Of a stretch of 64,000 bases of DNA, positions 25,369-37,761 are shown piece by piece. The position numbers and the translations under genes were made by a program. This stretch comes from Tolypeutes matacus (taxonomy: Eukaryota; Chordata; Mammalia; Cingulata; Chlamyphoridae), in contig JAKSZT010053928.1 of assembly GCA_026826555.1 (NCBI GenBank), positions 44,465,311-44,529,310 on the forward strand, read 5' to 3'. Within the stretch, counting starts at the first letter, position 1. Every line of letters begins with the position of its first letter. The notes under the pieces were generated by a model that was given only the letters and a program-made list of their open reading frames with translations, was not told the DNA's origin and made no database searches.

Positions 25369-26470
25369 CCGGCCTTTTCCCCTGCTCAGTTCCCAGAGTA
25401 TTGCAGATGGTCCTTTTCCCTTCAGGTAAGAGATTGGAAGAGCTTCCCTGGGAAACTGACAAATCAAGGAGAAAAGACCAAAATTCTGGAGTCTCCAAGG
25501 AATGTGGCTGAGTCAGTTTACTCTACAGAGAAGACCACCCATGTGCAGAGATTCAGAGACTTCCAATCATTTTTTTTAGTGACCTGCTCTTAAATACTAG
25601 CAGATAGGCAGGGATCATAGATGTTTGAAAAAGGCACTTAATATGAAAGTTTGAGACTAAAACAAAAAGACATTAAAAAAAAGAAAAAAAAGAAACTTGA
25701 AGGAAGACTTGCAGGGAGTAGTAAACTTAAAAAAATTGTTATGAGTATCTTCAGAGAGATAAGAAAAGATTTTGCATCCATCCAGCAAGAACAGGCTATT
25801 TTTAAAAATTCATAGAACAAGAACAATATCAACAACAAGCTCTTGGAAATTAAAAAAAAAAAAAAAAAGCACAAACTAAATAGAAGACTTCTCAATAAAT
25901 ATGAGGAAATTTACCAAAAGTAAAATAAAAAATTCAAAGAGATAGAAAATAAAGAGGTAAAATAAGTAAGATTCCACTTTAGAATAACAGGATTTCCATA
26001 AAGTGAAAACAGAGAAAAGAAATCATTGGAGAAATAACTCATGAAAATTTGCAGAGTGAAATGGTCCACCAAATGCCCAGCATAATAGTTGAAAATAGAC
26101 TCACCTCAAGTGAAATTTCAGGACAAAAAGAAAATCTTAGAGTCTTTGAAATTGGGAACAGAGAGACAAACAGGTTTTATACAAAGATTCAATGATTAGA
26201 ATGATTAGAATGGCATTAAATTAAGCAACAGCAATACTAGATTCCAGAATACAATGGAACAATGTCTTTAAACTTCTGGGGGAAAGTGTTCCAACCTAGG
26301 ATTCTATACCTAGCCAAACTCTTAACTAATTGTAAGAGAAGAATAAAGACATTTTTAGATAACTAGTATTTCAAACATTTTTATCTCCCATGCTCCCTTT
26401 CTCAGAAAGTTAGTAGAGGAGGTACTCCACCAAAATGAAGAAATGAACAAAGAAAGAGGAAAATAATGGG
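25369..26470 (+). mobile_element. HAL1/L1 ORF1-region fragment
   Basis: The stretch with GAGTGAAATGGTCCACC and, later, GGATTCTATACCTAGCCAAACTC and GAATAAAGACATTTTTAGAT matches the ORF1-to-3' region of HAL1/L1M elements. It has no open frame. Boundaries are approximate. Confidence 0.6.
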
Positions 26471-27315
26471 TTTCAGGAAACAGGGAATCCAATACAAGAG
26501 GAAAAGAGAGGGAGGGAACATATTTTCAGGATGATGGTGAAGGGAGATTCATGATGATAGCTATGTAGCTGGCTTAAATAGCAACCAAGTTCAGATTGGA
26601 GCAAGTCAGAGGCACCTGAAGATATTTCTTCAAGATGGAGTAGACTACTGTACCTGCTGTGTTTAAATATACTGAGAAGAGAGTTACATAACTGATGTAG
26701 ATTTGGAGTTAAATTGGTGTAAGTATTAGGCAAAAAAAAAAATATCAACAGGCTGCAGTCATCTAAGTGAACCTCATTATCCATCCATGGGGTTCCTGAA
26801 TTTCTGACCTAAAGAAAATGTATGAGATAATAAATCTTCACAATTGTTTAAAATGACTAAGTTTTGGGTTAATTTTTATGCAACAATGGATAACTAATAC
26901 AGATTTAGGTGCCTGGATGTGACATGCTGCCATAACAAAACTCTGAAAATGTGTAAGAAGCTTTGGCACTGAACAGTGGGAAGAAATAGGAAGAAAATTA
27001 AGAATAGTGAAAAACTAATGGTCCTTATAAAGACCATTATTAGAAGCCTGATAGCCTTTGAGAAGGCTACCAGTAAGGGCTTAAAACAGAATGAGGAAAA
27101 TGTTATTGTGAACGAGAAGACTGTGCTCTACTAGTGCTATGTAGTGTTCTATGTAGTTACATACAAAGTAGAAAATATATCTTAAGAATTGGGTGATGTG
27201 TCTAAGGAGATGTCCAGGCAGAGTGTTAAAAGTGATGCCTGGCTTATTCTACCTACTTAGAGTAAAATGCAAGAGGAGAGCTTGTAAGGAAGAACTGTAA
27301 ATAAAAAGGAGCCTG

Positions 27316-27939
27316 CACATAGTTCATCAGTCCCTTCTATTCAAACCTATATGTGATGCTGGGGTTTTTAGGTATACTTCCAGAGACTGGAGCCTCTGGC
27401 CTACCTATGTGCCAGGTGTGCGTGGAATCTCGGTGGAGCTGCAACTCCTACCCTACAGCTCAATGGACTCATCCAAGTCACCTGGNNNNNNNNNNNNNNN
27501 NNNNNNNNNNNNNNNNNNNNNNNNNNNNNNNNNNNNNNNNNNNNNNNNNNNNNNNNNNNNNNNNNNNNNNNNNNNNNNNNNNNNNNNNNNNNNNNNNNNN
27601 NNNNNNNNNNNNNNNNNNNNNNNNNNNNNNNNNNNNNNNNNNNNNNNNNNNNNNNNNNNNNNNNNNNNNNNNNNNNNNNNNNNNNNNNNNNNNNNNNNNN
27701 NNNNNNNNNNNNNNNNNNNNNNNNNNNNNNNNNNNNNNNNNNNNNNNNNNNNNNNNNNNNNNNNNNNNNNNNNNNNNNNNNNNNNNNNNNNNNNNNNNNN
27801 NNNNNNNNNNNNNNNNNNNNNNNNNNNNNNNNNNNNNNNNNNNNNNNNNNNNNNNNNNNNNNNNNNNNNNNNNNNNNNNNNNNNNTATCATTTTACAAAT
27901 ATTGGTATGTATTGTGAAAATTTTGATTTTTACCCACAA

Positions 27940-27969
<30 letters not shown>
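27316..27969 (+). other. insertion of unknown identity with A-tail, spanning an N gap
   Basis: The direct repeats AAAAAGGAGCCTG (27303-27315 and 27970-27982) flank this segment, which ends in CCCACAATAAAAAATAAATAAATT plus a long A-run. It has the form of an LINE-mobilised insertion on the plus strand. The visible left part (27316-27485) is moderately GC-rich. The middle is the 400-N gap. It could be an L1 joined 5' to 3' across the gap, or a processed retrocopy. Confidence 0.6.
27486..27885. other. assembly gap, 400 N
   Basis: Exactly 400 N, the same length as the second gap, so the size is probably nominal. Open frames across it are artefacts. Confidence 0.99.
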
Positions 27970-27974
<5 letters not shown>

Positions 27975-28952
27975 GGAGCCTGTAGTTGTTGAATTTGAAA
28001 ATTCCTAGCTTCTCCAATGGCAAATGATGTCAAACTTAAGAGATGACTTTCTGGCAAAAAAATTAAATCCAGAGCACAGTCAGAAAAATATGGTCTAAGA
28101 TGAAGCCAAGAAGTAAGTATACTGTCTTTGTTACAAACTCAAAATATTTAAGGTAGTGCCTCAAAGTACCATTCAATCAGACAATAGGACTTCTAAGAAG
28201 CTTAACGGTGTTCATCAGCCTTAGCAGAAACTCAAGGTAGAGAATGAGTTTTCTCAGAGATTTGAAGGTGAAACTTTTGCCTAATGGCATGAACCGTAAT
28301 AAGATTCATAAAAGACCCATAAAGTTTTAAAGAGAGTTGTGTGAGCAGAAACACTACTAGCTTGGACTGAAAGTAGCAGATAGTACAAAATGAAGTCTGT
28401 GGACCCCCAAACTTCTACAGGAATGAAACAAGCTGTAAAACCTGCTCAGTCACAAGCACAGGCTGTCTTTCATGGAAAAGGAAGGATGACTTTGAGGGTA
28501 GAAGCAAGAGCCATGCAGAATCATTGCTATGCTTTGAGTCCTAATCAAGGCACTGGCAATGTTTGCCTGATGGATTTAGGAATTGCTATGGAATAGTGTC
28601 CTCTGAACTTCCTGTTTTCCCCTTTTTTGGATGGGAAAGTCTGTATCAACTCTTCTTTGCCTGTCTCACCATTTTATGTTAGGTGTGTGTGTGTGTATGT
28701 GTGTGCAGATAACTTGTCTCTTTAGTTCACAGGTCTTCAGATTGAGAAGAACTGTACTGAGGAGCCTCATCCACAAGTTCATTTTAACAATGAGATCCTA
28801 GTCTTTAAGCTGATGCTGTAAATGAATGAAAATTGGGGTTGTCAGGTATTTTGCATTTAGGAGGAATAAAAATAATTTGTGGTCAGAGGGTGGACTGTGG
28901 TGGCTTTAAAATGTCTTCAAATTATTTTATTTTATTTTATTTTTTTTTATTT

Positions 28953-29116
28953 AAGAGGAGAGCACGAACGCAGTCCCCCACTACCACAAATTATGCTGTC
29001 GAGTTTCCCGCATTTGGGGAAATCGCAGGGGTCAGCACATCCGGAGTGCAATGGATAAGCCTCGCCCTGGGAAAACCACATTCGTGATCATGGTATCTCC
29101 CCTGCCAGGTAAGTAT
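28953..29116 (-). pseudogene. RNU1: U1 snRNA retrocopy
   Basis: The minus strand reads the U1 5' end ATACTTACCTGGCAGGGGAG at 29116. It continues through stem-loops I-III, the Sm site AATTTGTGG and the 3' stem to 28953, exactly 164 bases, with only a handful of differences from the U1 I know. An A-rich tail (about 28920-28952) follows. AATTTGAAGA (minus strand) occurs after the tail and again ~4 bp before the 5' end, consistent with a TSD. It interrupts an MLT1-type LTR. It lacks the U1 upstream promoter, so it is probably silent. Confidence 0.93.
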
Positions 29117-29355
29117 CTCTTCTTCAAATTTTTTGATACCCCTCCCTTTAAAAAGTGGAGCATAATTCCACTTCCCTTGAATGTGGGCCAGGTTTAGTGA
29201 CTTGGTTCTAATGGATAAAATGTGGCCCATGTGATGCTATGGAACTTTTGAGGCTAGGCTATAAAATGGATAGCTTCTACCTGGTGCTCTCTTTTTCTTC
29301 CTCTCCTTTCCTTACCCTCTCCTTCTTCCTCTCTGTTTCTCTGTCCCTCCCTCCC

Positions 29356-29361
29356 TTCTGG

Positions 29362-29393
<32 letters not shown>

Positions 29394-29403
29394 TCTCCCT
29401 CTC
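29356..29403. repeat. (CT)n microsatellite in LTR
   Basis: A pure to near-pure CT/TC run inside the MLT1-type LTR, in a longer pyrimidine-rich stretch from about 29288. Confidence 0.9.
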
Positions 29404-29755
29404 AGATCAGTTGTTCTTAGAGGAAGCCAGCTGCCATATTTTGTGGACACATAAGCAGTTCTGCAGGTAGGTCAACCTGGGTAAGAGCTTACCCTCCCAC
29501 CAAAACCTGGCACCAATCTGCCAGCCATGTGTAAAAGCCACCTTTGAAATAAAACCTTCAACTCCAGTCAAGACTTCAGATGACTGCAGCCCTGACTGAC
29601 ATCTTGCCTGCAAACCCATGAGAGACCCTGAACCAGTTAGGCTGCTTCTAAATTCCTGACACATAGAGACCATGAGAAAGAATAGATGTTTATAATTGTT
29701 TTAAGCCACTAAGTTTTAGGGCAATTACTTAGGCAGCAATAGATTACCAATGGAT

Positions 29756-32570
29756 TTAGCCAAGGTTATGATATAGTCATAATGGAATGAAGACCAATCT
29801 CTCAAAAATCTCTCCACCTAACTATATACAGTATATTTTCTATGATCAGGTTAATATAAGGAGGCAATAAAGTTTTCCTTTTTTCATATTTTCATAGTGG
29901 CAGAATGATAATATATATCTAGCATTCTTTGTATCTGTCTTCAAAAATGAGTAGACATAGGTTAAAAACAGAATTTTGGGCATGGAAGGAAGCTAAAAGA
30001 TTGTGAAGTTTAAGTCCTCATTGACTAGCTGTCAAAGTGTATTAGGTATAGTAGGTACTCCATAAGTGGTTTTGGTTTGTCTATATGAATGACATACATT
30101 TATTCTTAAACTATTATTTAAATTTTTGATTTATAAAAGTAATACCTATGTTTAAACAATAATATTACTAAAATATTTATATTATCAAAAGCAGTCTTAT
30201 ACCCTGCTTCTCAGTTCTTATTCTTAACCACTTTTATATTTTTTCAGAAGATGATTACTTTCATATTCCCAAATAAGGTTATCATAGTTTCTTGATTTAT
30301 TAGTTTTAGAGAGTATTTATTAACTTCCTATTACAATCATTGAAACTTTCTTACCCCAACTTTTCTCCTCCATCCTCCCAATAGATTTTCAGTTTTCAGC
30401 TAAACTAGTACTTAGTGGTTATACCATTATTACTATAAGTATTGTTCACTGCTGAGTCAAGAAATATACAGTAATTATCTGCCATCATACAGATTTTTAT
30501 TCTCTTGGAGTTATTTCCTTTACTTTCGTTTGCTTATTTTTCCATGCAGATAAGCTTGTTTGTTTCTCATGCATCAACAGATCTGTCAAGTGCCTGCCTG
30601 GAAAGAATAATTTCAAACTCTCAAGCACATCAGATATTCAGTTGGTTCCATTTCCCTCCACCCCAGACCTCCCTCCACAGCATTCTGAAGTCTTGCTCTT
30701 ATCTGGACAGATTGCTCTCTAGCCCAGCAGTCATGATTGGACTTTTCTTAGCCATGGTTTAGGGATTGATTTAGAAAGAAATTTTGCTGATGCAAATATA
30801 ACTGGAATGAGGAGGCATTACTACTTTCAAGACAACCCTGAATTATTAATATATACTGCTTATATATCCTGGGTTCACCAACCTGTGAGGTCACATAAAA
30901 TGAGGTCACATTTGCTTTTGATGCCCAATTGTAACAGTTGAAGTCTTCAGAATGAATGCAGGATCTCAGCACCACTAACGTCGCCAAGTGCCCTCTGAGT
31001 TTTTCTGGGGGTTCCCAAAATGTGTACATGCACATGTGCTCATCAACTAGTCTATCTATTGGTTACCATGAGGCATTTGCCATATTCTTCCTCTTCTGCT
31101 CTGGCCCCCTGGCCAGTGTGTATTGCCCTCGATGCTATTTAAAGGTTCTGATAGTATCCTTCATAAGGGTGGATGTTGCACTTACCAAGGGTGCTGTCTC
31201 CTGATGTTGCCACTTCCAAGAATGCCAGGGGAGTACACTAGACTTGGTGGGGAGATAATGAGAATGGGGCTTTCCCCATTTCCACTCTACTCCCCCCACC
31301 TTTGTTGCTCTAAGTCCAGAGTCTCACAAAGTCTCTCAACAAGAGCTACTCTTTCAGCTTTTGTGAGTTTCATGCATACATGAAGTTTACCTAAATTTCA
31401 TGCATATATCCCCATTTCCCCTCCCTCCAAACCAGTAACATTCAGCAGATAAAACCAATTGGCAGGGACAACACAAAAGCTAGAAGGCTCAAAGACACAA
31501 CTCAACCACATAACTCATTACCTAACTAGAATGTTTAACAATTGTATTTTAGTGGTTTTTCCAAACCAGATAAACAGTTTTAAAGCGAGATGACTTATCC
31601 ATTCAGGAGATAGAAAACAACTCGTATCTTTCCAATGACAGACCTCTTTTTCTGCTAAACAAGATTTCAAAAACTTTAGGGAATAATTTCAGCCCAAGTT
31701 ATCCTGTTGCAAATCTTTAAATATGTCCACATTCTTTAAGAAGGCCTCAAAGAGTTTTGCTTGGGAAAACTTCTAGAGATATCTGGAAGTAATAAAATGG
31801 AATTGGAATAGTAACTATTTCAGATTTTTTACTAATTCAAACTAGCCTTTGCCCTAAAACTTGTCTAACATGCTGAGTTAGCATTTCCAAAGAATATGTA
31901 AAGGTGGAGGTGCCATCAACAAGGAGATCAGTTAGCAGACCACAACAGAGGAAAGAATTTTCCTTATGGAGTTTAAAGAACCACTGTGCTGATCTTTTCA
32001 ATCAAGCAAGAGAATCATTTTCAAAATTAAGGCTATATTGTGCCAGGAAGAATTTTCAGGGCATGGTACACAGACCCTTCATCATCTTGATTGCTGCCTA
32101 CCTATTGAGTGCCACTTCCCACCACTGTATCTTTTCCCCCTCTCTAATGTTCCAATTATCTCCATTTACAGCATGAGGACAATTGGGTTCACAAGGTGAT
32201 GTGGAGCAAGGATTTTAGCCTAGGTCAATCTGACTTCAAAACTGGTGGCTCTTCCCTGCTTACCACATTGCCGTCTATCATTTTGTAGGGTATGTCCCCA
32301 AGGAAGAAGCCTGGCCTAAAGAAATACCCAGTCATGTAGATTATCTGGGATTTCTCTGGCATGCATGAAAGTTCTCTGGTGATACATACTCTACATTGAA
32401 AAGGGTCTTGGAGAAGATCTCTTTGTGCAAGCAGATCTAATCTCAAATATCACCATCTACCCATTTTTTATAGTCCCTTTTCTTCCATCCTTCTGGAAGG
32501 AGGTCTATTAACTGGTTGCTGATCCAGCACTCTGTTCCCATAACCAATCTGAATGGCGATCTGGAATTAC
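29756..32570. other. no exon found; possible ACMSD 3' intron or flank
   Basis: I searched this stretch by eye on the minus strand for the ACMSD segment after residue 283 (LGTDYPFP-like and the C-terminal helix) and found nothing convincing. No other gene was recognised. The sequence is mostly unassigned and AT-rich. Confidence 0.5.
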
Positions 32571-32743
32571 CTTTCCTATGACATCTGTTAACAGCTTGAG
32601 GGCCAGAGGATCATGAACCAAGGAATCTGTGTAAAAGGAACCAAGGTATTTCTCTGGGTTAGTTGGATTGTCCTGGGCACACAGATCTGGGCGCATGCTA
32701 AATCCATGGGAGATTCTTCCCACTGTGAAAGGGAAGGCACCAC
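32571..32743 (-). CDS. ACMSD: ACMSD coding exon, residues 226-283, with Arg235
   Basis: A 173-bp exon reads (G)GAFPFTVGRISHGFSMRPDL and ends LLTDVIGK, closing on a whole codon before a GTAATT donor. The arginine in TVGRISHG corresponds to Arg235, which reaches the neighbouring active site in the ACMSD dimer. The acceptor is CTTGCAG. This is the last ACMSD exon I can find. The downstream segment with the zinc-binding aspartate (Asp291) and the C-terminal helix is not seen in the remaining 32 kb. Confidence 0.96.
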
Positions 32744-33360
32744 CTGCAAGTAAAACACATTACTGAGGGGCTAGTATTGATTTGGAAAGATTCCTTGCAA
32801 TCCTATCATTATGTACAAGAAGTTACTTGAGCCCATCTGGGTATAGTATGGGAGAAGACCCAGGAGAAATGAAATGAACTCATCTAAAGAATTCAGACTT
32901 GAGGAATTTATCATAAAGAGACAAGACAATTATGTAAAGATATGTGGTCAAGTGTTTCAAATATAGTATGACTATATTAGCAAAATACAGAGACAACTTA
33001 TTTCTCACTTGGGTAACATCTGAATTTTGTTGGCACATACATGTATGCCTTCTATCAAAAATGATAAAGCTCTATATTTAATGACATGGAAAGATGTCAT
33101 GCTAAGCAAGAAAATCAGGTTAGAGAATAATGTGTATAGTTTGATATTAAGTGTGTGTGTGTGTGTGTGTTTTAGGCCTATCCATAAACAATAAGGAATG
33201 GAAAACGGGAGAGCTCATGGTCTTATTAGACAGATTTAAATAAAAAACAAAGAAAACAAAACAAAAAAACCCCACAACTGCCAACTAGACTAAACTTGCC
33301 TGCAAAAATGGATTTTGGACTCCAGACCATCATATGATGGCTGGAAGGGAAGGTTCTTAC
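32744..33360. other. ACMSD intron with L1 3' piece and (TG)n
   Basis: Short intron of 617 bp. It contains an old L1 3' UTR-like fragment (about 32930-33160) and a (TG)n run at 33151-33170. Confidence 0.6.
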
Positions 33361-33456
33361 CTCCATGAGCAAAACACACTTTCAGGTTAGGAAACTTCTC
33401 AAACACTCCACCCATGATCATGGAGCATATGGCCACAGTAGTCTCTGCCGGCATTC
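33361..33456 (-). CDS. ACMSD: ACMSD coding exon, residues 194-226, with His224
   Basis: A 96-bp exon reads (G)MPAETTVAICSMIMGGVFEK and ends at FAHGG. It begins by completing the split glycine codon and ends one base into the next glycine. The histidine in FAHGG corresponds to His224, an active-site residue near the zinc. The acceptor is TTTCAG and the donor a consensus GTAAGA. It is separated from the next exon by only 617 bp. Confidence 0.96.
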
Positions 33457-33964
33457 CTGAAAGAGGAACCAGTCACAAGGTGTAATAGGGTTGTCACCTC
33501 GAGCAAGAAAAAACTCAATGGTACTAATGGCTGGACAATGGCAGCTTGTCGTAATTGTCAGTGCCCTGTGCCCCAGCATGTGTTGGTTGTATGCATGCCA
33601 TTCCTTTGAATAGGAGAACCATTGAAGCTTCCTATTTTCCATTAGCAGGTAGAGACGTCTAGAGGCTAGAGCACAGTCAAGCCAAGAAGCCAGAGGACCC
33701 AGCTTTAGTCTTGATCCTTGACTTCCATTTTGGGCAAGTGGAATGCAAGAGTCTGGGCTTAGCCCTAGGATGACCAATTTTTTTGCTTCCTAACCTTTGA
33801 CAAGATACTTAATGCCTCTGTGCCCGGATTTCTTCATTTGAAAATGGAGAGACTGTTGCCCATCTTACAAGACTTTTGTGGAGTCCTGCAAGATGATGGC
33901 TGATGTTAGCAAAGTTCCTGGCTAGAACTTCACATTGGAGGTGCTTAGCAAATATTAGTTACTT

Positions 33965-34103
33965 CTCTGCACCTCAGTTTCTTCATCTGTAAAAATGGAA
34001 TAATAATGGTTCACTCCTGCCAGTGGGTCAGTCAGAGGATTCAGCAGAGAGCACCTGGGACTTAGTAAGCACACAATAAACAGTAACTGTTATTGTTCTT
34101 GCC
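33965..34103 (+). repeat. MIR
   Basis: The MIR core is clear: CTGCACCTCAGTTTCTTCATCTGTAA-type sequence followed by a decayed 3' half ending TAAACAGTAACTGTTATTG. Confidence 0.8.
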
Positions 34104-34629
34104 AAATCTTTGCCACTTCTTGAAGCTGAGGTTGAAAATAACTGGATTAAAATGAATTATTTGAAATGCTTTGTGCTCTTAACAGAAACAGCTGGTCCAT
34201 GCCTGACATCTTTACACCCATGGAGCTAGTCTACTCTACTTTTCCAAATCACTGATTTTCAGACTGACTCAGAAATCTCTGACTGCCCCATAGCTAAAGC
34301 CCTGTACCTTCTGGGGAAGCTTGACCCTCCCTCTGCCAAACGGGGCCTTCACCTGACACTGTCTGCCTCAGTCCATCATTGTTCCATGGTTAGAGCCACC
34401 CTGGGTCCCTAGCCTCCTGAGGAGTTCTGGCAAGTCTCTATCCCTGGAGATTCTGGAAACTTCATGGATTTGTACCTACTGGAAGTGGCTTGTGGGCAAA
34501 GTGTCCCAAAGGAAGGGGCATGGACAGCATTATTTCCTTCTAGACCTGTAATTCTGTTTTCCATTAATTTCTTGATCATAACCCTACAATCCATTCTCCA
34601 CACAGGCAGCTAAAGTAGAATCTTTATAA

Positions 34630-34805
34630 AATAAATCAGATCATCACTCTCAAATGCTTGAATATCCTCCAGTCCTCTAGTGGCTACCCTTTACATCCAG
34701 AATAAAGTTCAAACTCTTTACCGTCACCCACAAGACCCTACACAATATTGGCCCTGCCTTTCTCTTCACATTCATCTCAAGCCACTTTACTACCCATACC
34801 AGTCA
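34630..34805 (+). repeat. L2 fragment
   Basis: Typical L2 3' sequence: AATCAGATCATCACTCTC, CCAGTCCTCTAGTGGCTACC and CAAGACCCTACACAATATTGG. No coding potential. A second old repeat of uncertain family lies at 34811-35105. Confidence 0.7.
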
Positions 34806-35109
34806 CATAAAGCCTTTTCATTCATTCACCAAATATTTATTAAGCAGTGAACTAAAAAACTTAGGTTCTAGTTGGGTAATAGATATCAAACAAATAAATG
34901 AGCAAAATAATTTCAGATAATGAAAAATGCTATGAAGACAATAAAAGCGGGTACCATGAAATTGAGTGGGTGTTAAGGGAAGCCTTCTCTGAAGAGGAGA
35001 CTTTTGGATGAATGACCTGAATAATGAAAAGGAATCAGGTATGTGTAGATCTGAAGAGGAGATTTCAGGGCAGAGAAAAGAGTAAGTACATAGGACCCAA
35101 GGCATGATG

Positions 35110-35480
35110 AGTTCTGATGCTTAAGGACTAGAAACAAAGATGTTCATGGCAGCATTGTTTGGAATAACAAAAGAATCCATCAGTAAAGGGTGGGTTAAAG
35201 AAGTAAAAGTACATTCACATAGTGGAATATTTTGCAGTCATTAAAAAGAATCAAGCAGATGTTTGGAAGTGTCTGGTGTGATATCAATTGTATAAAAAGA
35301 AAAAAGGAAAATACAACAAAAAAAAAAAAAAGAAAAAAAGAAACACAATATATATACACAAAAACATGTTTCTATGTATTTATAGAACATCTCCCAAAGT
35401 AGGCACAAGATACAAGAAGCAGTGATTTACTCTGGGGAGGGGAATTAGGGGATTTGGAGTGGAAGGGGTTATTTTTACTA
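35110..35480 (+). repeat. old L1 3' UTR fragment
   Basis: L1-like 3' sequence (ATGGCAGCATTGTTTGGAAT, then GTACATTCACATAGTGGAAT). The rest is interrupted by A-rich stretches. Confidence 0.6.
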
Positions 35481-35723
35481 TATAGTGTTTTCATTGAATT
35501 TTTACTATAAGCTTCCACTAGCTATATCCAAAGTTAATTAAATAATTAGTTTTTTTTTAAAAGGAACTTGCAGCAGTTTGGGCAACTTATAATTGATGGT
35601 GACTTGGATTTCGGTGGTAGTAGTGGAAATGGTACATGGAAAGATTTGGCATATGTTTTTTTCTTTTAATTTTAAACTTTTTATTTTGAAATATTTTCAA
35701 AATTACAGGACAGTTAGAAAGGT

Positions 35724-36186
35724 TAGTTTGCCCAAGGGCTGCCAAAGCAAAGTACCAGAAATGGGTTGGCTTTTAAAATGGTGATTTTATTTAGGGTAGA
35801 AGCTTGCAGTTCCGAGGCTGTGAAAGGTCCAAATCAAGGCATCAGCAGAGATGCTTTTTCACTGAAGTCACCTACTGATGATCCAGGGGTCTTGCCACAT
35901 GGTGACGCAAGATGGCAGCTGATCTCTGCTGAGGTCCCTGCCTTCCCCTCCAGAATCTATGGTCTCCTGGAGCTCAGCTTTGGGCAACCACGCATAGGGC
36001 TTGTCTCTTTCAGGGCCTCCTCTCTCAGTCTGCTTTCTTCCCGAATTCAGCTGTGAGCTATCAGGCATATGGCTCATCTTTTCAGCCTTGCACTGCTCTG
36101 TGGGCCCTGGGATCTTGGTGCTTAAAAGCTTTGGCTGCTAGCGATCCTCGAGTCCTCTGTTACATTGCAGGGTCAAAAATAATGGC

Positions 36187-36235
<49 letters not shown>

Positions 36236-36447
36236 ATTTATATCAGACCAAGCAAGAAAGTGGAGACCCAAACTGGCTCACACCTCACTGATGTGGTCCC
36301 ATCAAAAGCACTAAAGTGATCTCATCAAGTAATCTAATCAAAGGCCACTTAATTGAATTTAATGCAACCAAAGGACTCCATACCCACAGGAATGGGTTGG
36401 TTTAAGAACATAATCTTTTTCTGGGATTCACAAAATTCAAACTCGCA
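35724..36447 (-). mobile_element. MaLR-like LTR (minus) with (CT)n expansion
   Basis: Features of the family: GTACCAGAAATGGGTTGGC, AAGCTTGCAGTTCCGAGGC, GATGGCAGCTGATC, and the end TTTTTCTGGGATTCACAAA. A (CT)n run at 36188-36232 interrupts it. Confidence 0.75.
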
Positions 36448-36539
36448 GTCTATAGTCCAGTTTTTTCATATGTCCCAATGATATCATTTTGAGCCTTCTT
36501 TCCTCCCTTGTTAGATCCCATCTAGAATCATTTATTGTC

Positions 36540-36700
36540 TTTAATTGTCATTGGTTCTTTATTTGTTCTTTCTTTATATATATATATGTATAGTGGGAAC
36601 ATATATACAACATAAACCTCCCCCTCTCAACCCCTCCCAAACATACATTTCAGTGGGATTAATCATCTTCACAATATTGCAGCACCCTCCCTACCTTCCA
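36540..36700 (-). repeat. antisense L1 3' UTR fragment
   Basis: Contains the antisense L1 3' motif around TACATTTCAGTGGGATTAAT and CACAATATTGCAGCACC. Followed by an L2-like end at about 36760-36850. Confidence 0.6.
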
Positions 36701-37761
36701 TTACTAAAACTTTCCCATCTCCCCAAACAGAAACCCTGCACCCGTGAGGGGAGAGGTTTTGTTCATGTCTGTATCCTTGGTGCCTGGAATAGGGCCTGGC
36801 ATGCTGGAGGGGATCAATATATACTTGCTGAAGAAATGAATGATGGAGTGACTTTATAAACAAATGTTATCCTCTATTTTACATGTGGGGAACTGCACTA
36901 TTAATAAGTTTGTGTGATGTCTCAAAGGTATGTGAACCAGAATGAGATTTTCTCTCAAGGTGGGCAGCATTGGAGCCCTCTTAGGTCACCTCTTCCTTTC
37001 TACTTATTGTTGCTCAAAAATCTGGTAGTGGAGGGTGATGGTTAGGAAACTGCCTTATCAAATACAGTACCCCCAACAGCAATCACAGTAGCATAAAATG
37101 TCAGAGCAGAAAGAGACCTTTGGAAAAATCCAGACTGCCTCTCTTATTTAATGGATAAAGAATGGGGGCCCAAGGAGTTGGAAGTGACTTGCCTCAAGTT
37201 ATACAGTGAAATAGAGACTAAGCTGGAACAAAAATTCTGTTTTTTGACTTCTAATATATTGCTCCATTTAATTCTTCATGATGGTACCATTTTGGTTACT
37301 TTGCAATTATTTGTACTAATTGTACTGGGGAGAGTATGGATAATGACTCTCTAAAGAAAATCCACTGCTTTTCATTTGGGGATCTGATTTTCATTGGGTT
37401 TGTAGATGACCTGTACTTTTTACTTCTGGTTACAAAAGTATCCATCTCTTCCTCTCAGGATTTATAGCAAAGAGTTGGACATAACAAATGGAAGCTTTTC
37501 CTCTCTCAATTTCCCTTTCCTTTTTGTGAAACCATGAATGAAAATTGCAGGAGGCAAAAGGCAGAAGGTAGGAGCAGACAGTGGGAAAGCTGAAAGCCTG
37601 GGTCATCTACAATCTAGTGTTTCAGATCTTGGTTGATGAAAGTTGAACTCCAAGGTTCGCATTTCTAAGAGCTGATGCTATTATCAGCTTCTTTAAATTT
37701 ACTAGACAGTCTGGTTGCTTTTTTTTTTTTTTTGGAGCCTTTCTGGATGGCTGTGCAATGA

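Larger units (their letters stand above)
26780..29755 (+). mobile_element. MaLR (MLT1-type) provirus remnant
   Basis: The end of an MLT1-type LTR (about 26780-26905, with GATAACTAATACA) is followed by MaLR internal sequence. This is gag-derived (AGCTTTGGCACTGAACAGTGG to about 28830), then a second MLT1-type LTR (about 28835-29755) with GCCAGCTGCCATATTTTGTG and TTTTAAGCCACTAAGTTTTA. The internal part is interrupted by the insertion at 27316-27969 and the right LTR by the U1 retrocopy. MaLRs are non-autonomous ERVL relatives. It is old and decayed. Confidence 0.7.

Noticed and set aside
27353..27949. Open frames of 150-200 codons spanning the N runs (also at 45348-45920)
   Set aside because: Most residues are unknown; the frames exist only because N is read as no stop.
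29239..29454. Serine/leucine-rich small protein
   Set aside because: It is a translation of the (CT)n run in an MLT1-type LTR.
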